In this document: positions 35,161-38,610 of the stretch, piece after piece
Layout: every line of letters starts with the position of its first letter
Position numbering within the stretch: the first letter of the stretch is position 1
From: Lachnospiraceae bacterium
Lineage (GTDB): Bacteria > Bacillota > Clostridia > Lachnospirales > Lachnospiraceae
Reading direction: 5' to 3'
Assembly: GCA_017469275.1 (NCBI GenBank)
Contig: JAFUGT010000132.1
Span: forward strand, 1-38,610
DNA: 38,610 nt
Program-made: the position numbers and the translations under genes
The notes under the pieces: generated by a model
The model's database searches: none
The model's input: only the letters and a program-made list of their open reading frames with translations
What the model was told of the DNA's origin: nothing

Positions 35161-36501
35161 ATGGCATTTGAAAGTATATCAGACAAATTACAGAATACTT
35201 TTAAAAAATTAAGAAGCAAGGGAACACTTACCGAAGCAGATGTCAAGGAGGCAATGAAGGATGTCAAACGTGCACTTCTTGAGGCTGACGTTAACTTTAA
35301 AGTTGTTAAGCAGTTCATTAATGCCGTAAGTGAGAGGGCTGTCGGAGAAGACGTTCTTAAAGGGCTTAATCCCGGTCAGATGGTTATTAAGATTGTTAAG
35401 GAAGAGATGGATAAGCTTATGGGCTCTGAGACAGAGGAGATTAAGCTGCTTCCGTCAAACGAAGTTACTGTCATTATGATGTGTGGTCTTCAGGGTGCAG
35501 GTAAAACAACAACTGTTGCCAAACTTGCAGGAAAATATAAGGAAAAAGGTAAGAGTTGTCTGCTTACGGCCTGTGATGTATACAGACCTGCCGCTATCAA
35601 GCAGTTACAGATTAACGGTGAGAAACAGGGCGTTCCGGTATTCACAATGGGTGATCAGAATTCGCCTGTAGATATAGCTAAAGCCGCTGTGGAACATGCA
35701 GCTAAGAACAATATAAGAATAGTATTTCTCGATACTGCAGGACGTCTTCATGTGGATGAGGGCATGATGGATGAACTTAAGTCCATCAAAGAGAATGTTG
35801 CAGTTACATATACCATTTTGACTGTGGATGCAATGACAGGTCAGGATGCGGTTAATGTAGCGTCAAGCTTTAATGAACAGGTTGGAATTGATGGTGTCAT
35901 TCTTACAAAGTTAGACGGTGATACCCGTGGTGGAGCAGCACTTTCGATTCGCGCAGTTACGGGAAAGCCCATTTATTATGCAGGTATGGGCGAGAAACTT
36001 TCTGATCTTGAACAATTCTATCCGTCAAGAATGGCAAGCCGTATACTTGGCATGGGTGATGTGGAAACACTTATTGAGAAAGCCGAGGCTGCTATTGATG
36101 AGGAAAAAGCCAGGGAGATGGAACAGAAGTTCAAGAAAGCATCCTTTGATTTTAATGATTTCCTTGATAGTATGGCTCAGATGGAGAAGATGGGTGGCAT
36201 TGGTGATATGCTTTCCATGCTTCCGGGAATGGGTAATCAGTTAAAAAATGTTGAGATAGATGAGAAACAGATGAACAGACCGAAATCCATAATTCTCTCC
36301 ATGACACCGGAGGAGAGAAGTAATCCGGATATCATTAATCCCAGTCGTAAGAGAAGGATTGCGTGTGGTGCTGGGGTAGATATAAGTGAGGTCAACCGCC
36401 TGCTTAAGCAGTTCGAGCAGATGCGTAAGATGATGAAGCAGATGGGTGGAATGATGGGCGGTAAGCGAAGAGGAAGATTCCGTATGCCGTTCGGATTCTG
36501 A
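35161..36501 (+). CDS. ffh: Signal recognition particle protein Ffh (SRP54)
   Basis: The 446-residue protein has the N-domain start FESISDKLQNTFKKLRSKGT, the GTPase motifs GLQGAGKTTTVAKLA (G1), DTAGRLHVDE (G3) and TKLDGDTRGG (G4), and the Met-rich M domain ending MMKQMGGMMGGKRRGR. It binds SRP RNA and signal peptides and docks with FtsY to bring ribosomes to the membrane. TTGGAGG precedes the ATG. Normal length. Confidence 0.98.
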   Translation: MAFESISDKLQNTFKKLRSKGTLTEADVKEAMKDVKRALLEADVNFKVVKQFINAVSERAVGEDVLKGLNPGQMVIKIVKEEMDKLMGSETEEIKLLPSNEVTVIMMCGLQGAGKTTTVAKLAGKYKEKGKSCLLTACDVYRPAAIKQLQINGEKQGVPVFTMGDQNSPVDIAKAAVEHAAKNNIRIVFLDTAGRLHVDEGMMDELKSIKENVAVTYTILTVDAMTGQDAVNVASSFNEQVGIDGVILTKLDGDTRGGAALSIRAVTGKPIYYAGMGEKLSDLEQFYPSRMASRILGMGDVETLIEKAEAAIDEEKAREMEQKFKKASFDFNDFLDSMAQMEKMGGIGDMLSMLPGMGNQLKNVEIDEKQMNRPKSIILSMTPEERSNPDIINPSRKRRIACGAGVDISEVNRLLKQFEQMRKMMKQMGGMMGGKRRGRFRMPFGF

Positions 36502-36502
36502 T

Positions 36503-36554
36503 GTCTGCGTACGACTACATTGCTTCGCAATTTTTGTCGTGCTAAAAACATTCG
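36503..36554. repeat. 52-base dispersed repeat, copy B (inverted relative to copy A)
   Basis: GTCTGCGTACGACTACATTG... ending in TAAAAACATTCG. It is the complement of copy A at 11172-11223 with scattered substitutions. Here the full hairpin is intact: GTACGAC, TAC, ATTGC-TTC-GCAAT, TTTT, GTCGTGC. It starts two bases after the ffh stop codon. The rest of 36555-36722 has no recognisable feature apart from the rpsP ribosome site. Confidence 0.8.
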
Positions 36555-36722
36555 CAATCCGTATGTTTATTATTGGATGTAAGAACCATGTCGGTTTTAT
36601 ATGAGCATCGGGAAGCATTTATATATTAACATTGTGTACCGATGATAGTATAGACTTTATGGTGTTACACATATAAATCAGCAGCACATTTTGTGCATAA
36701 TATAAAGGAGGTGAAAATAGAA

Positions 36723-36968
36723 ATGGCAGTAAAGATGAGATTAAAGAGAATGGGATATAAGAGACATCCTTTTTATAGAGTTGTAATCGCAGATGCACGT
36801 TCTCCTAGAGATGGTAGATTTATCGAGGAAATCGGAACTTATGATCCTAATGAAGAGCCTAGCGTAGTTAAAATCGACGCTGAGGCTGCTAAGAAGTGGC
36901 TTGCTAATGGTGCTCAGCCTACAGATACTGTTGCAAAGCTTTTGAAGCAGGCAGGAATTGAGAAGTAA
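36723..36968 (+). CDS. rpsP: 30S ribosomal protein S16 (bS16)
   Basis: The 81-residue protein reads [20 protein letters not shown], then [20 protein letters not shown], then [20 protein letters not shown]: a complete S16. AAAGGAGGTG lies before the ATG at 36723; an open frame reaching to 36693 includes the ribosome site and is not used. Standard place between ffh and khpA. Confidence 0.98.
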   Translation: MAVKMRLKRMGYKRHPFYRVVIADARSPRDGRFIEEIGTYDPNEEPSVVKIDAEAAKKWLANGAQPTDTVAKLLKQAGIEK

Positions 36969-36988
36969 GACTTGGGAGGAATTCGTAG

Positions 36989-37216
36989 ATGAAAGAATTG
37001 GTTGAAGTTATTGCAAAATCCCTAGTTGATCATCCGGAGGCTTGTGAGGTCATCGAGACTACGAAAGATGACGCTATCTATGTAGAACTTAAGGTTGCCC
37101 AGGAGGATATGGGCAAGGTAATCGGTAAGCAGGGAAGAATTGCTAAGTCAATTCGTACAGTTGTTAAAGCTGCTGCCTCTAAGGGTGATAAGAAGGTAAT
37201 TGTGGACATTAAATAA
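36989..37216 (+). CDS. khpA: KH-domain RNA-binding protein KhpA (YlqC)
   Basis: The 75-residue protein is a single KH domain with the GxxG loop in GKVIGKQGRIAKSIRTVVKA. KhpA pairs with KhpB/Jag and binds RNA, affecting cell division and elongation in streptococci. GGGAGGAATT precedes the ATG. Standard place after rpsP. Confidence 0.95.
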   Translation: MKELVEVIAKSLVDHPEACEVIETTKDDAIYVELKVAQEDMGKVIGKQGRIAKSIRTVVKAAASKGDKKVIVDIK

Positions 37217-37244
37217 AGTCCAATTTGATAATTTTATGAACGAA

Positions 37245-37396
37245 CGCCCCGAAATATGTTTCCTGTTTTTCGAATCAGACGCGCTTTCGCTCCGTTGCAA
37301 GCACAGCGGTACTAAACTCACAAATATATTTGTTTGTTAAGTACCGGCGGTTGCAAAGGGTCTTTTCGATAAAACAGGAAAACATATCCCGGGGCG
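37245..37396. repeat. 152-base imperfect inverted-repeat element between khpA and rimM
   Basis: CGCCCCGAAATATGTTTCCT (37245-37264) pairs with the complement at 37375-37396 (AGGAAAACATATCCCGGGGCG). The pairing continues inward through TGTTTTTCGA/TCGATAAAACA, TTGCAA/TTGCAA and CGGTACT/AGTACCG to a central ACAAATATATTTGT palindrome. The right arm lacks part of the left arm's GCGCTTTCGCTCC. The whole element could fold as one long rod. A further hairpin, TTTGAAAGT with ACTTTCAAA, lies at about 37532-37581, followed by CACTTAACGAAGCC-GAA-GGCT. Confidence 0.75.
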
Positions 37397-37616
37397 GTTT
37401 CTGTATTTATGTTAATATGTGAATAATTATTTGAGAAATATAGAAATAGCATTTATTGATAATGAAGAAGAGATGAGAGAGAACCGGAAGCGATATTTAA
37501 CGTTAATGAGATAGAGAGAATAAGATTACTTTGAAAGTTAACGAATCAAGCTCACAGAGCGCAGATGAGTTCTACTTTCAAATATACGTGCTCACTTAAC
37601 GAAGCCGAAGGCTAAG

Positions 37617-37645
37617 TTTAGTGATGACTGTTTATTTAATATAAT
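37617..37645 (+). promoter_or_regulatory. Possible promoter for rimM-trmD
   Basis: TTTAGT (37617-37622), 17 bases, TATAAT (37640-37645), 23 bases before the rimM start. The -35 box is weak. A local promoter makes sense because the 450-base gap with hairpins would interrupt read-through from khpA. Confidence 0.45.
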
Positions 37646-37668
37646 GGATAGAAGATGAGGATAGATAT

Positions 37669-38178
37669 ATGGAAGATATGTTTCAGGTGGGGATTATAAC
37701 GTCTCCTCATGGAGTTAAGGGAGAGGTCAAGGTTTTTCCCACAACAGATGACAATAACAGATTCAAGAAATTGAAGGAATGTTTTATTGAATATAAAGGT
37801 GAAAAGAAACCTGCGAAGGTAAGAAGCTGCAAGTTTTTTAAGAACATGGTCATTCTTGGTTTTGAAGAATATGAGAGTATGAATGATGTTGAAAAACTCA
37901 GACAGTGTAAGATATTCGTTGACAGAGAACATGCTGTAGCTTTGGAAGAAGATGAGTATTTTATTGCCGATCTTATTGGTATATCGGTGATTGATGATAG
38001 AGATAACAGTCTTGGCAAATTAGAAGATGTGATCGAGACCGGGGCTAATGATGTATATGTGGTTAAAAATGATAATGGTGAGGAGTTATTAATCCCTGCC
38101 ATCAAGGATTGTATACTTGAGGTCAATATGAATGAAGGTATTATGCGTGTTCATTTACTCAAAGAAATGAAGGATTGA
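37669..38178 (+). CDS. rimM: Ribosome maturation factor RimM
   Basis: The 169-residue protein starts MFQVGIITSPHGVKGEVKVF (after MED), has the first beta-barrel domain and the PRC-barrel pattern (EDEYFIADLIGISVIDD, LGKLEDVIETGANDVYVVKN, ELLIPAIKDCILEVNMNEGI). It helps mature the 30S head with ribosomal protein S19. GAGGATAGATAT lies before the ATG. Followed by trmD, its usual partner. Confidence 0.95.
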   Translation: MEDMFQVGIITSPHGVKGEVKVFPTTDDNNRFKKLKECFIEYKGEKKPAKVRSCKFFKNMVILGFEEYESMNDVEKLRQCKIFVDREHAVALEEDEYFIADLIGISVIDDRDNSLGKLEDVIETGANDVYVVKNDNGEELLIPAIKDCILEVNMNEGIMRVHLLKEMKD

Positions 38179-38284
38179 AATTATCAGTTTCTTGGTTAAA
38201 AGATATAAAAAGCACACGGAGACGACAGTCGACGTGATATATTAGAAAAGATTGTTTGAATGTTGAGAAGAGTTGGTGATTGTT

Positions 38285-38610
38285 ATGAATTTTCATATTA
38301 TGACATTGTTTCCAGAGATGATAATGCAGGGGTTGTCTACTTCGATAACCGGAAGAGCGATGGAGAAAAATATCATTTCCGTAAATGCCGTTAATATCAG
38401 GGATTTTTCGGAGGATAAGCATGGTCATGTGGATGATTATCCATACGGCGGAGGTGCAGGTATGGTAATGAAAGCCGGACCTGTTTACAGAACATATGAG
38501 TATATACTTAAAAGTATATACGGGGGTGATGTTGACAATAAATGTCCTCGGGTAATATATATGACACCTCAGGGAAAGGTTTTCAACCAGAAGATGGCAC
38601 AGGAGTTGTC
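38285..38610 (+). CDS. trmD: tRNA (guanine37-N1)-methyltransferase TrmD (5' part, cut by window end)
   Basis: From the ATG at 38285 the frame stays open to the window edge (108 full codons). It reads MNFHIMTLFPEMIMQGLSTS, then VNIRDFSEDKHGHVDDYPYG, GGGAGMVMKAGP, and VIYMTPQGKVFNQKMAQEL, which is the N-terminal SPOUT (trefoil-knot) part of TrmD. It methylates G37 of tRNAs to prevent frameshifting. The C-terminal half lies outside. The 106-base gap after rimM holds no clear signal. Confidence 0.95.
   Translation, partial: MNFHIMTLFPEMIMQGLSTSITGRAMEKNIISVNAVNIRDFSEDKHGHVDDYPYGGGAGMVMKAGPVYRTYEYILKSIYGGDVDNKCPRVIYMTPQGKVFNQKMAQEL

Overview
The window reads as chromosome of a low-GC, Gram-positive anaerobe of the Clostridia, most likely a Lachnospiraceae (Butyrivibrio/Roseburia/Coprococcus-like). 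Reasons: AT-rich codon use, strong AGGAGG-type ribosome sites, a CIRCE-controlled groESL operon, the Firmicute gene order rimP-nusA-ylxR-ylxQ-infB-rbfA and ylxM-ffh-rpsP-khpA-rimM-trmD, QueH-type queuosine reductase, a FabV/Ter enoyl reductase, a B. subtilis-type ThyA and a long charged-repeat IF-2. The genus is inference from content, not from a search.

Layout. 1-4450 is an accessory surface region: a small lipoprotein, a secreted protein with two bacterial Ig-like domains, flanked on both sides by gene debris (a fused remnant and a tyrosine-integrase fragment), then a leftward two-gene signalling pair (7TM LytS/YesM-like histidine kinase and a regulator with an XRE DNA-binding domain in front of its receiver domain). 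4450-8640 holds a secreted serpin and groES-groEL. 8640-10490 is gene-poor: a CmpB-type membrane protein, about 700 bases filled by two large, mutually inverted, imperfect-hairpin elements, and a small unknown gene. 10490-13600 carries queH, fabV and a tetR-family regulator. 13600-15480 is a SprA-like metallopeptidase with thyA and folA.

15640-25430 is the most unusual coding region: a YbjQ-like/zinc-ribbon protein, a HAD phosphatase, a rhomboid protease, a 925-residue TPR protein with a low-complexity acidic tail built of 14-residue repeats, a 994-residue protein whose core is about 28 tandem KAEEEARR octads (a predicted rigid single alpha helix) joined to an AAA-like domain with a damaged Walker A motif, then a MreB. 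I propose that this is a cell-shape or envelope scaffold module.

25450-34460 is the rimP-to-ribF translation/transcription operon, with a promoter and an attenuator-like hairpin in its leader, and two striking low-complexity expansions: an Asp/Tyr-rich tail on NusA and Arg/Asp-rich repeats in IF-2. 34540-38610 is the ylxM-ffh-rpsP-khpA-rimM-trmD cluster; trmD runs off the window. Several intergenic gaps hold long imperfect inverted repeats, and one 52-base hairpin repeat occurs in two distant gaps, suggesting a family of small structured intergenic elements.
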